Origin: Epulopiscium sp. Nele67-Bin005
GTDB taxonomy: Bacteria > Bacillota > Clostridia > Lachnospirales > Cellulosilyticaceae
DNA length: 64,000 nucleotides
Reading direction: 5' to 3'
Assembly: GCA_002007365.1 (NCBI GenBank)
Contig: LNZR01000077.1
Coordinates: 1-64,000 of the forward strand
A program made the translations under genes and the position numbers. Under the pieces are notes generated by a model, which saw only the letters and a program-made list of their open reading frames with translations, searched no databases and was not told the DNA's origin. Positions 1 through 8,154 of this stretch are shown one piece after another (position 1 is the stretch's first letter; each line of letters begins with the position of its first letter).

Positions 1-30
1 AAATTTCATTTGGTGTAATATTAACATATT

Positions 31-59
31 TTGATGTTGTTATAACAAATTGCTATACA
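31..59 (+). promoter_or_regulatory. Promoter with palindromic operator for the glycyl radical enzyme operon
   Basis: A -35 box TTGATG (31-36) and a -10 box TATACA (54-59, preceded by TG) are 17 bases apart. The perfect 12-bp palindrome TTGTTATAACAA (37-48) fills most of the spacer, the classic place for a repressor operator. The repeated string AAATTTCATTTG at 1-12 and 67-78 flanks it. The window starts too close upstream to see a regulator gene. This is inferred from sequence only. Confidence 0.45.
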
Positions 60-120
60 TAATACAAAATTTCATTTGTTATATGTTATTTTTCACAATG
101 ATTTATAAGGAGGATTTAAA

Positions 121-2592
121 ATGATAGGAACTCAACCATTTGACCAAACTTATAGCTTAGGTTATGAAGTGAACCACGATGATTGGTCGCCATTTCCACG
201 TGTTAACCGTTTACGCCAAACTTTTTTAGATAGACCGTATGAGGTTGATGTAGAAAGACTTCGTTTAGTTACACAGGCGTATAAAAATAATGAAAACGCT
301 CCTCGTAAATTACAATGTGCATACGCTTTTGAAAATATTTTGTTAAATACAACTTTGTATATTTATGAAAAAGATTTAATAGTTGGAGAAATTGCTGCAC
401 CAGCCAAAGCGTCTCCAATTTACCCAGAATTTTCCGTAAAATGGATTATTGATGAGATTTTACATCACCCATTTGAGGAGCGTGCAAACGACCAATTTTA
501 CATTAGAAATGATGAAGATAGAAAGGAAATCGTTGAGCTATGTAGATATTGGGAGGGCAAAACAGTAGATGATTTGGTGACGGCAAGGCTGGAAGAGGCT
601 CAAACTGTAGGTTCTCAAGTTGGTGATAAAGTTTTCCAAACAAATGTGTATCAATATGCAGGCATTGGACATTTGGCTATGGATTATCAAATGCTAATGG
701 AAGAAGGGTATAATGGAATTATTTCTCGTGCTAAAAATGCCCAATCTAAATTGAATAAAAAAGACCCTGAATACGCTGATAAACGTGACTTTTACAAAGC
801 AATGATAATTATGTTGGAGGCTTCTAAAAAGTATATTGAACGTTATGCAAACCTTGCAAAAGAGATGTCTAAATCAGAAACTGACCCAGCTAGAAAGCAA
901 GAATTGGAAAATATTTCTGATAACTGTTTTGCAATTGCAGGGCCTGCTCCTAAAACATTTTGGCAAGGTGTACAGCTGTTTAATATTGCAACAACGCTTA
1001 CTCAAATTGAAGGGAATGGACATTCGATTTCATATGGACGTATGGACCAATGGTTATATCCATTGTATAAAAATGAGATTGAAAAAGGCACTTTAACTAG
1101 AGAATTTGCCCTAGAAATTTTGGAAGTACAATTTGTTAAGATGAATAATCCTACAAAACTTAAAGATAAAGGAACGGTAATTGTTCGTAATGGTCGTGGA
1201 TTTGGAGGGGAAAGCCTTACAATTGGAGGTGTTGACTCACAAGGAAATGACGTTACAAATGACCTTACAATGTTGGTGTTAGAAGGTTCGGCACACACTA
1301 GAATGATGAACCCTTGGGTGTGTGTACGTATGCATGAAAATACACCGTATGAACTAAAAGTAAAAGCTGTTGAATGTATTCGTGCTGGATATGGTCACCC
1401 AAAATTATTTAACGATGCTCCAACTATTAAAGCTATGATGAAAAAAGGAATGCCACTTGAAGAAGCTCGTGATTATGTAGTAGTTGGGTGTGTTGAGCCA
1501 AGTTTACCTGGGAAAGAATTTGGTTGGCATGATGCTGCATATGTAAACACTGCAAAGATGATGGAAATGGTAATTAATGGTGGAATGTGTCTTGATGGAG
1601 GAGTATTTGGAAAGCAAATTGGGCCAAATACTGGTTCGTTAGAAACTTATCAAACGTTTGAAGAAGTGTTAGAAAGTGTGGATAAGCAATTTGACTATTG
1701 GTGTGACCAAATGTGTAGTAGTCTAAATATTATAGAAGATGCCCATATGATGAGAAAGCCAACGCCTTATGTTTCAGCGTTTTTCCCAAATTGTATAGAA
1801 ACTGGAAAAGATTTATCTGAAGGTGGAGCAAAATATAATGGTATTGGGCCTCAAGCTAGTGGTATCGCTACTTGTGCAGATAGTTTGGCAACAATTAAAC
1901 AACTTATGTTTGATGAAAAAAGTTATACAGGAGCTGAACTTTTGCAAGCAATTAAAGATAACTGGGAAGGTCATGAGAAACTTTATGCATTAGTTAATAG
2001 TGAAAAAATTCATCACTATGGTAATGATGATGATTATGCAGATGATTTGTTCAAATTTATGTTTGAATGTTATTGTAGACATATTGATGGCAGAATTACA
2101 AGACGTTCAGGTGGAAAATTTAGCCCAGGGGTATACTCTGTAAATGCTAATGTTGGAATGGGATTGTTTACAAATGCCTCATTAGATGGCCGTTTTAAAG
2201 GGGAAGCAATTTCGGATAACATGGGACCAGTCCACACTGATGGTGGTTCTCACGATATCGCAGGTCCAACAGCACTTGCAAATTCTGTAGGTAAAGTAGA
2301 CCATAGTATGGCTACAAATGGAACGTTATTAAACTTGAGATTTCCACAAGAAGCAGTGGCAGGAGTTGAAGGTCGTGATAATTTGGTGAACTTTATTGAC
2401 GCTTATATGTCAAGACAACCGATGCATGTTCAATTTAACATAATGAATGCCGCAACTATGAGAGCAGCCCAAGAAAACCCAGAAAAATACAAAGATATGC
2501 TTGTTCGTGTAGCAGGATATAGTGCGTATTTTGTAGAACTTGGAAAGCCTCTTCAAAAAGATTTAATCCAACGTACAGAACTTAACTTTTAA
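121..2592 (+). CDS. Glycyl radical enzyme, diol-dehydratase type (candidate sulfonate-diol dehydratase)
   Basis: An 823-residue pyruvate formate-lyase-family enzyme. The C-terminal glycyl radical loop RVAGYSAYF puts the radical on Gly799, and the thiyl Cys457 lies in the motif GCVEP. Residues His184, His301, Ser302, Cys457, Glu459 and Asp471 keep the order and nearly the spacing of His164, His281, Ser282, Cys433, Glu435 and Asp447 recalled for Clostridium butyricum glycerol dehydratase. This favours radical dehydration of a 1,2-diol over C-S bond cleavage. It begins with ATG after TAAGGAGG. It leads an operon with a TauE/SafE exporter, its own activase, a DASS transporter and an iron alcohol dehydrogenase. 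A plain glycerol or propanediol pathway would not need the anion exporter. I infer dihydroxypropanesulfonate as a likely substrate (HpfG-like). The family is certain and the substrate is not. Confidence 0.93.
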   Translation: MIGTQPFDQTYSLGYEVNHDDWSPFPRVNRLRQTFLDRPYEVDVERLRLVTQAYKNNENAPRKLQCAYAFENILLNTTLYIYEKDLIVGEIAAPAKASPIYPEFSVKWIIDEILHHPFEERANDQFYIRNDEDRKEIVELCRYWEGKTVDDLVTARLEEAQTVGSQVGDKVFQTNVYQYAGIGHLAMDYQMLMEEGYNGIISRAKNAQSKLNKKDPEYADKRDFYKAMIIMLEASKKYIERYANLAKEMSKSETDPARKQELENISDNCFAIAGPAPKTFWQGVQLFNIATTLTQIEGNGHSISYGRMDQWLYPLYKNEIEKGTLTREFALEILEVQFVKMNNPTKLKDKGTVIVRNGRGFGGESLTIGGVDSQGNDVTNDLTMLVLEGSAHTRMMNPWVCVRMHENTPYELKVKAVECIRAGYGHPKLFNDAPTIKAMMKKGMPLEEARDYVVVGCVEPSLPGKEFGWHDAAYVNTAKMMEMVINGGMCLDGGVFGKQIGPNTGSLETYQTFEEVLESVDKQFDYWCDQMCSSLNIIEDAHMMRKPTPYVSAFFPNCIETGKDLSEGGAKYNGIGPQASGIATCADSLATIKQLMFDEKSYTGAELLQAIKDNWEGHEKLYALVNSEKIHHYGNDDDYADDLFKFMFECYCRHIDGRITRRSGGKFSPGVYSVNANVGMGLFTNASLDGRFKGEAISDNMGPVHTDGGSHDIAGPTALANSVGKVDHSMATNGTLLNLRFPQEAVAGVEGRDNLVNFIDAYMSRQPMHVQFNIMNAATMRAAQENPEKYKDMLVRVAGYSAYFVELGKPLQKDLIQRTELNF

Positions 2593-2595
2593 TTA

Positions 2596-2618
2596 TTGAG
2601 GAGCTTTTTGCTCCTCAA
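2596..2618 (+). promoter_or_regulatory. Intercistronic stem-loop after the glycyl radical enzyme gene
   Basis: A perfect 9-bp inverted repeat, TTGAGGAGC and GCTCCTCAA around TTTTT, begins 4 bases after the stop codon. No T-run follows, so it is more likely a 3'-end stabiliser or processing site that lets the enzyme be made in excess over the transporters downstream than a full terminator. Confidence 0.5.
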
Positions 2619-2646
2619 ATTACATAATTTGAAAGGAGATATGTCT

Positions 2647-3438
2647 ATGGTATTTGAATTTAATTACATTTTAGTAGGGCTTATGCAAATAGTAGGATTT
2701 TTTGTGCAAGGTTGTACAGGGTTTGGGTGTACGGTTATTGCTGCATCTGTAACAAATGGATTTTTGGGTACAGAAATAGGTGTACCATATGGAACATTGA
2801 TTACATTGCCATTCTTACTATATCTTGGAATTACAGGGATTAAAGATGTTTCTTGGAAAGACCTTGGAAAGATAGTTGTTCTTTGTTTACCTGGGCTATT
2901 TATCGGAAACTATTTAACATCAATTATATCAGAAACTCAAGCGAGAATTGGAATTGGGGCAATGGTAACGTTTATTGCTACAATGAATATTTACAAATGT
3001 ATAATTAAACCATTAGTTTTAAAGCATGAAGTTAGTGATGAAGATGTTCCAGATACACCAATTAGAATAGCTGTTCGTTATGGAGCGTTATTATTAGGGG
3101 GAATTGTTCATGGTGCATTTAACATTGGTGGGCCATTAATTACGGTGTATACTATTGCTGCTGTAAAACAAAAAGAGAAGTTCCGTAACACAATGACTTG
3201 GGTATGGATTGTTCTAAACTCGATTAATGCAGTGAATTTTTATAATGCAGGAAGACTTGCTTCACCAGAATTGTGGGGGTCATTAGCAGTAGGAGTACCT
3301 ATGGCTGGAGTTGGATTTTATTTTGGTATGAGATATTTAGCGAAAATTAACCGTGAGCAATTTTTACGAGTTGTATACGTGGTACTATTCATTATTGGGG
3401 CAGATATGTTAATTAGAAATTTAATGGTATTATTTTAG
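2647..3438 (+). CDS. TauE/SafE family anion (sulfite/organosulfonate) exporter
   Basis: A membrane protein of 263 residues with about eight hydrophobic segments. The two glycine-rich half-repeats of the TauE/SafE family are visible (GCTGFGCTV near the start; GGIVHGAFNIGGPL in the second half). Members export sulfite, sulfoacetate or other small sulfur anions, or move them with protons. The reading frame is open upstream to a TTG at 2596, but that would start inside the intercistronic stem-loop. AAAGGAGAT lies just before 2641, and its spacing best fits the ATG at 2647 (MVFEFNYI). Lying between the radical enzyme and its activase, it probably disposes of the sulfur-containing product. This is the main reason to suspect a sulfonate substrate for the operon. 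Confidence 0.85.
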   Translation: MVFEFNYILVGLMQIVGFFVQGCTGFGCTVIAASVTNGFLGTEIGVPYGTLITLPFLLYLGITGIKDVSWKDLGKIVVLCLPGLFIGNYLTSIISETQARIGIGAMVTFIATMNIYKCIIKPLVLKHEVSDEDVPDTPIRIAVRYGALLLGGIVHGAFNIGGPLITVYTIAAVKQKEKFRNTMTWVWIVLNSINAVNFYNAGRLASPELWGSLAVGVPMAGVGFYFGMRYLAKINREQFLRVVYVVLFIIGADMLIRNLMVLF

Positions 3439-3440
3439 TA

Positions 3441-3464
3441 TATTATAAAGGAAGAAACTCGTAC
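3441..3464 (+). repeat. Interspersed repeat family A, copy 1
   Basis: TATTAT followed by AAAGGAAGAAACTCGTAC, lying between the exporter gene and the activase gene. Close copies occur at 19886, 22206, 38968 and (degenerate) 53951, all intergenic and all in the same orientation. Confidence 0.75.
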
Positions 3465-3500
3465 CATTTTGGGATTTAATAAGGAAAGTGAGGGGTAATT

Positions 3501-4451
3501 ATGGATAGTGGTATAATTTTTAATGTTCAGAGATATACAATTCACGATGGACCAGGGCTTAGAACAGAATTTTTTTTGAAGGGTTGCCCCTTGCGTTGTC
3601 CTTGGTGTGGCAATCCCGAAAGCCAAAAGTCCAACATAGAGCTGGGAATATATTCCAAAAAATGTATTGGAGTTGAGAAATGTGGAGATTGTATACAGGT
3701 TTGTAAACAACAGTCCTTATTGTTTTCGGAAGATGGAAAAATTCATTCGATTGACAAAAAAAAATGTGTTAACTGTCGTTTATGTGCGAAAATTTGCCCG
3801 TCTGTAGCAATTAAGGAGTGGGGTAAAGTTATGAGCGTTGAAGATTGCATGGAAATTGTACGAAAAGATAAGCATTTTTATGAAACTTCGGGGGGTGGAG
3901 TAACAATTTCAGGTGGTGACCCTTTAGTTCAGGTGGAGTTTGTAGTAAAATTATTTAAGGCCTGCCGACTGGAAAAAATTCACACCTGTTTTGAGTCAGA
4001 TTTTCATGCGAAATTTAACAAAGTTGAAAAGTTGCTTCCTTATACAGATTTATTTATTGCAGATTTAAAACATATGGACAGCTTAATTCACAAACAATTT
4101 ACAGGGGTAGGCAATGAGCTTATACTTGAATGTTTGGAACAGCTTGCAAAAACAGGGATACCTATTATATTAAGAATACCTATTATTCCAAATTTTAATG
4201 ACACTCAAAAAAATATGGAACAAACAGCAGATTTTATATTAAATAACATGAATAATAATGTACGAACGTTACAGCTTCTAAGTTTTATGCGCCTTGGTGA
4301 GGAGAAGTATAAATCGCTTAACTTGCCATACCCTATGCAAGATTTGGAGGTGGATAGAGAAGTTTTAACCCAAAAAGTTCATAAATATGTAGAATATTTT
4401 AGCAGTCGTGGAATTCATGCAATAGCAGGCACTAAGGAAAAACACATTTAG
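3501..4451 (+). CDS. Glycyl radical enzyme activating enzyme (radical SAM)
   Basis: A 316-residue activase that installs the glycyl radical on the 823-residue enzyme, using S-adenosylmethionine and a [4Fe-4S] cluster. The radical SAM signature is Cys29-x3-Cys33-x2-Cys36 (KGCPLRCPWCGNPES). It is followed by a ferredoxin-like insertion with two further four-cysteine clusters (Cys55, 61, 64, 68 and Cys89, 92, 95, 99), typical of activases of the diol dehydratase, choline lyase and sulfonate lyase groups and absent from PFL activase. SGGDPLVQ is the SAM-contacting GGD/GGE motif. The start is ATG after GTGAGGGG. It stops 10 bases before the next gene. Assignment is firm; the partner is inferred from operon position. 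Confidence 0.93.
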   Translation: MDSGIIFNVQRYTIHDGPGLRTEFFLKGCPLRCPWCGNPESQKSNIELGIYSKKCIGVEKCGDCIQVCKQQSLLFSEDGKIHSIDKKKCVNCRLCAKICPSVAIKEWGKVMSVEDCMEIVRKDKHFYETSGGGVTISGGDPLVQVEFVVKLFKACRLEKIHTCFESDFHAKFNKVEKLLPYTDLFIADLKHMDSLIHKQFTGVGNELILECLEQLAKTGIPIILRIPIIPNFNDTQKNMEQTADFILNNMNNNVRTLQLLSFMRLGEEKYKSLNLPYPMQDLEVDREVLTQKVHKYVEYFSSRGIHAIAGTKEKHI

Positions 4452-4461
4452 GAGGTGTCTT

Positions 4462-5916
4462 ATGAGTACAAACGACAACACAGTAAACACACAAATGCGA
4501 ATTATACACATTTTACTAGGCCCATTAATTTTTCTTTTATGTAGCATATTTTTTGCAAACGCCCTATCTCCAACGGGTGCGCAATCAATAGGGGTGCTAT
4601 TTTGGATGATTTTTTGGTGGATAGCTCGACCAGTAGACATAACGATTACAGGAATGTTACCAGTAATAATTAATGCAATTTATAATATTGTACCAATGTC
4701 AACAGTAACTTCTTCATACGTATCAGATAGTATAATATTAATTTTTGGTTCTGGGCTTTTGTGTATGGCTTGGCCAAAAATAGGGTTGGATAAACGAATT
4801 GCACTACGAACATTATCGCTTATTGGGCCTTCCATGAAATCACAAATTACGGGTTGGCTTTTGGCAAGTATCGTCTTATCTACAATGATGCCAAACGTTG
4901 CAGTATGTGCATTGTTTTGCCCAATAGCAGTTTCTATGTTTAAGGCTGCTGGTTATGAGGACATAACAAAATGTAAGCCAGCAGTTCCAATTTTGCTTGC
5001 TGTAGGTTGGGGTGTAAGCCTTGGTGGTTCGGCATCTCCACTAGGTGGGGCAATGAATTTGGTTGCCATTTCGCAAATAGAACAATATACTGGAGTTGAA
5101 TTTATGTATATTGATTGGGTAATTAGAACGCTTCCTTATACAGTGCTTGCCTCTGGATTATTGCTTGCTGGAATGCTTATGATGCCGCTTGATGTTAAGC
5201 AACTTAGTGGAACAAAGGAATATTTTAAAAAGAGTTATGCCGATTTAGGGCCTATGAAACGTGATGAAATAATATGCGCTATTTTGTTTATAATTACGGT
5301 TGTGGGAGCGTTTTTGAGACCTCTCTACCAAGATATTTTTCCAGCATTAGCACCAGCGTATTTATTTTTGATTATGGGAAGTTTAACATTTTTTATAAGT
5401 TCATCTCATGATAAAAACTTTTTGGTTAGTTGGAATGAAGCTCAAGAAGGTACGATGTGGGGAATGATGATTTTATTTGGAGGAGGTTTGGCACTTGGTC
5501 AGCTGATAAATAATTCAGGGGCAAGTACGAATATTGCAAGTATAATCTCATCTCTATCATTAGACGGAGGTATAACAACTATAATTGTATTCGTAATTGT
5601 TGCCAGAGTTTTATCAGAAGTTACAAATAGCACAACTTCAGCAGCTGTAGTAGTACCAATAGTTATAGGGTTTGCAACACAAGTTGGACTAAACGTTTTG
5701 CCATACTGGTTAATAATTACAATGGCCTTTAATGCCGAATTTATGCTACCAATTAGCGTACGAGCAATACCAGTAGCGTACGGGCTAGACGCAAGTACTA
5801 TGTTAAAATCAGGATTTATTATGTCAGCAATGAATGTAATTTTAGTAATAGCATTTGGTTATATAGCGATGAATAATTGGTCATTGTTCCATTATTTATC
5901 AAATTTTAATTTTTAA
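4462..5916 (+). CDS. DASS/SLC13-family anion:sodium symporter
   Basis: A 484-residue inner-membrane carrier with about 11-12 hydrophobic segments. It shows the two pseudo-symmetric substrate and sodium loops of the DASS family: GGSASPLGGAMNLV at about 188-201 and VTNSTTSAAVVVP at about 387-399 (the SNT-like motif). Characterised relatives take up dicarboxylates, citrate or sulfate. In this operon it most likely imports the anionic substrate of the radical enzyme, such as a C2 or C3 sulfonate. It begins with ATG after AGGAGGTGT, 10 bases after the activase. The family is clear; the substrate is inferred from context. Confidence 0.87.
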   Translation: MSTNDNTVNTQMRIIHILLGPLIFLLCSIFFANALSPTGAQSIGVLFWMIFWWIARPVDITITGMLPVIINAIYNIVPMSTVTSSYVSDSIILIFGSGLLCMAWPKIGLDKRIALRTLSLIGPSMKSQITGWLLASIVLSTMMPNVAVCALFCPIAVSMFKAAGYEDITKCKPAVPILLAVGWGVSLGGSASPLGGAMNLVAISQIEQYTGVEFMYIDWVIRTLPYTVLASGLLLAGMLMMPLDVKQLSGTKEYFKKSYADLGPMKRDEIICAILFIITVVGAFLRPLYQDIFPALAPAYLFLIMGSLTFFISSSHDKNFLVSWNEAQEGTMWGMMILFGGGLALGQLINNSGASTNIASIISSLSLDGGITTIIVFVIVARVLSEVTNSTTSAAVVVPIVIGFATQVGLNVLPYWLIITMAFNAEFMLPISVRAIPVAYGLDASTMLKSGFIMSAMNVILVIAFGYIAMNNWSLFHYLSNFNF

Positions 5917-5934
5917 TAATAGGGGGATTTAGCG

Positions 5935-7083
5935 ATGAAAGATTTTAGATTTAAAGTTCCACAAACTATTGAATTTGGACTTGGAAGCCTCAAAAAGCTA
6001 CCAGAATTTCTTGAGGAAAACAACTCACAACACGTATTTTTAATATCAGATAAAGGATTAGAAAGTATTGGTCTTGTAGATAAAGTACAAAAAATCATTT
6101 CTGATAGTGGTATAAGTTGTACAACATTTTTAGAAATATCTCCAAATCCTACTATTGAGATGGTAAACGAAGCCGCAAAACTTTATAAACAATGTGGAGC
6201 AACTAGCATCGTGGCACTTGGTGGTGGAAGCCCTATAGATGTTGCAAAAGCTGTTGGGGTGCTTGTAGTTTATGGTGGCAAAATTACGGATTATGAAGGT
6301 ATGCACAAAGTTCCAGGTCCAATTGTTCCTATGATTGTTATTCCAACAACTGCAGGAACAGGAAGTGAGGCTACAGCATCAGCCGTTATTACAGATGAAC
6401 AAAGAAACTATAAAATGACCGTATTTACTTATGAAATTTTACCAAAATACGCAATACTCGACCCAGAACTTATTATGACAGCTCCAGCTTCAATTTCAGC
6501 AGCTTGTGGAGTAGATGCATTTATTCACGCATTAGAGGCTTATATTTCAAGAAACGCTTCTCCGTTTTCTGATATGATGGCAGAAAAAGCTATGGAATTA
6601 ATCGGTAGAAGTTTGAGAAGATTTGTTGCAAATAGAAGCGATGTGGAGGCAGCTTGTGATATGATGGCAGGTTCAAATTTTGCAGGAATATCGTTTGCTT
6701 GGGCAAGACTTGGGAATATTCATGCACTCAGTCACCCAGTAAGTGCATATTTTCACGTACCTCATGGTGTGGCAAATGCAATTTTGATGCCAACAGTTAT
6801 CGAGTATAATGCACTTGCTGACAATGGTAGATACGAAAAAATTTATAACTATATTAGCACCCAAAAAGAGCCTGTGCAAAACTTTAAACCAGAAATGTTA
6901 GCTGAAGAACTTAGAAATCTCAATCAAGATTTGGGAATTCCAAATAATTTATCGGCTGTTGGAGTAACTGAAGATTTAATAGAAACTATGGCAAAAGATG
7001 CTATGACGAGTGGAAATATTTTGGCAAATCCACGCCAAAGCACAGTTGTAGACCTTGTAAATTTATACAAAAAAGCATTATAA
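5935..7083 (+). CDS. Iron-containing alcohol dehydrogenase
   Basis: A 382-residue NAD(P)H-dependent group III alcohol dehydrogenase. GGGSPIDVAK at 96-105 is the nucleotide-binding motif, PTTAGTGSEAT precedes the active site, and Asp194, His198, His263 and His277 match the iron ligands of the family (FucO, DhaT). As the last gene of the operon it should reduce the aldehyde released by the radical enzyme, re-oxidising NADH. With dihydroxypropanesulfonate this would be 3-sulfopropionaldehyde to 3-hydroxypropanesulfonate; with isethionate chemistry it would be sulfoacetaldehyde or acetaldehyde. The RBS is GGGGGATT. A terminator follows at once. Confidence 0.9.
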   Translation: MKDFRFKVPQTIEFGLGSLKKLPEFLEENNSQHVFLISDKGLESIGLVDKVQKIISDSGISCTTFLEISPNPTIEMVNEAAKLYKQCGATSIVALGGGSPIDVAKAVGVLVVYGGKITDYEGMHKVPGPIVPMIVIPTTAGTGSEATASAVITDEQRNYKMTVFTYEILPKYAILDPELIMTAPASISAACGVDAFIHALEAYISRNASPFSDMMAEKAMELIGRSLRRFVANRSDVEAACDMMAGSNFAGISFAWARLGNIHALSHPVSAYFHVPHGVANAILMPTVIEYNALADNGRYEKIYNYISTQKEPVQNFKPEMLAEELRNLNQDLGIPNNLSAVGVTEDLIETMAKDAMTSGNILANPRQSTVVDLVNLYKKAL

Positions 7084-7089
7084 TATATG

Positions 7090-7113
7090 CCTTCCTCTTT
7101 GGAAGGTTTTTTT
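7090..7113 (+). terminator. Rho-independent terminator of the glycyl radical operon
   Basis: CCTTCC-TCTTT-GGAAGG followed by seven T residues, starting 6 bases after the alcohol dehydrogenase stop codon. Confidence 0.9.
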
Positions 7114-7152
7114 ATTTCTCGTGTTGTAATATCAATAAATAGTTGCTATGTA

Positions 7153-7161
7153 TGTTATAAT
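7153..7161 (+). promoter_or_regulatory. Extended -10 promoter of the P1 peptidase gene
   Basis: TGTTATAAT is a perfect TATAAT with the upstream TG of an extended -10 element. No good -35 box is seen at 17 bases. It lies 31 bases before the chosen start codon and just after the previous terminator. Confidence 0.55.
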
Positions 7162-7191
7162 AAATTTAAAATTTTGAAAGGACTAGGTGAT

Positions 7192-8145
7192 ATGAAAGAA
7201 ATTGGTTTTATGGAAGTTGGAAAATTTAAGATTGGTCACGCTCAAGATGTTGAAGGAGCAACGGGTTGTACGGTTTTTTTGCCAGATGAATGTGCAGTAG
7301 CTGGGGTGGATATTAGAGGTGGTGGACCTGCTTCAAGAGAGGCTCATTTATTAGATAGTCAAATGGCTGCAACAGGAATTCATGCAATTTTATTATCTGG
7401 AGGTTCTGCGTTTGGGCTAGATGCAGCAGGTGGAGTTATGCAATTTTTGGAAGAAAGAAATATTGGATTTGATGTTGGAGTAACCAAAGTCCCTTTGGTG
7501 TGTCAAAGTTCGCTTTTTGATTTGATGGTTGGGGATATGAAAGCAAGACCAAATAAAGAAATGGCGTATGAAGCTTGTCAAAATGCTAGTTATAACGAAA
7601 ATGAACAAGGTAATATTGGTGCTGGAACTGGCTGTACTGTAGGAAAAGTTTTAGGTCCTAAATATGCAATGAAATGTGGGCTTGGAACTTATGCTACTCA
7701 ACTTGGAGATATAAAGGTTGGTGCGTTAGTTGCAGTTAATGCACTTGGTGATATTTATAACCCAGAAACAGGCAAACAAGTTGCTGGGCTATTAACTCCA
7801 AACAAAACTAGTTTGCGTTCTTCAGAAAGTGTTTTATATGAGCAGACTCAGCCTAATTTATTTACAGGAAATACTACACTTGGCATAGTCGTTACCAACT
7901 GCAAATTTAGCAAATCTGAAATGAATAAAATTGCAAGTATGGCTCATAATGGATACGCTCGTGCAATTAGCCCTGTGCATACTACTGCTGATGGTGATAG
8001 TATTTATGCTGTTTCTACAGGAGAAGTTGAGTCCGATGTTAATGTTATTGGAACGCTTGCTTCTCGAGTAATTGAAAAAGCTATTTTGAGTGCTGTTTTG
8101 CATACAAAGAGTGCCTATGGATTTAAAGGGGATTACCCCCTCTAA
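7192..8145 (+). CDS. P1 family peptidase (DmpA/S58-like aminopeptidase)
   Basis: A 317-residue protein of the DmpA/BapA N-terminal-nucleophile fold. It has glycine-rich motifs (DIRGGGPASRE, LLSGGSAFGLDAAGGV, GAGTGCTVGK) and, near residue 226, GNTTLGIVVTN, where autocleavage would expose a Thr nucleophile. The C-terminal part ARAISPVHTTADGDSIY fits the small subunit. Relatives release N-terminal amino acids from short peptides or cleave beta-peptides. The frame is open back to 7087, but that stretch contains the terminator and promoter. The ATG at 7192 follows GGACTAGGTGAT and begins MKEIGFMEVGKFKIGHAQD, as in the family. Transcribed alone. Confidence 0.85.
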   Translation: MKEIGFMEVGKFKIGHAQDVEGATGCTVFLPDECAVAGVDIRGGGPASREAHLLDSQMAATGIHAILLSGGSAFGLDAAGGVMQFLEERNIGFDVGVTKVPLVCQSSLFDLMVGDMKARPNKEMAYEACQNASYNENEQGNIGAGTGCTVGKVLGPKYAMKCGLGTYATQLGDIKVGALVAVNALGDIYNPETGKQVAGLLTPNKTSLRSSESVLYEQTQPNLFTGNTTLGIVVTNCKFSKSEMNKIASMAHNGYARAISPVHTTADGDSIYAVSTGEVESDVNVIGTLASRVIEKAILSAVLHTKSAYGFKGDYPL

Positions 8146-8154
8146 AATATAGGA

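Noticed and set aside
37-48. Rex (NADH-sensing) operator
   Set aside because: Rex sites have TTGTTAA and TTAACAA arms spaced to about 18 bp; this palindrome is a continuous 12 bp.
121-2592. Assignment of the radical enzyme as isethionate sulfite-lyase (IslA)
   Set aside because: Both dehydratase histidines and the serine of glycerol dehydratase are kept, which does not fit the sulfonate-binding arginine arrangement I recall for IslA; I kept a broader call.
2596-2646. Upstream TTG start for the TauE/SafE gene
   Set aside because: It would begin inside a 9-bp stem-loop and add a non-conserved tail; AAAGGAGAT points to 2647.
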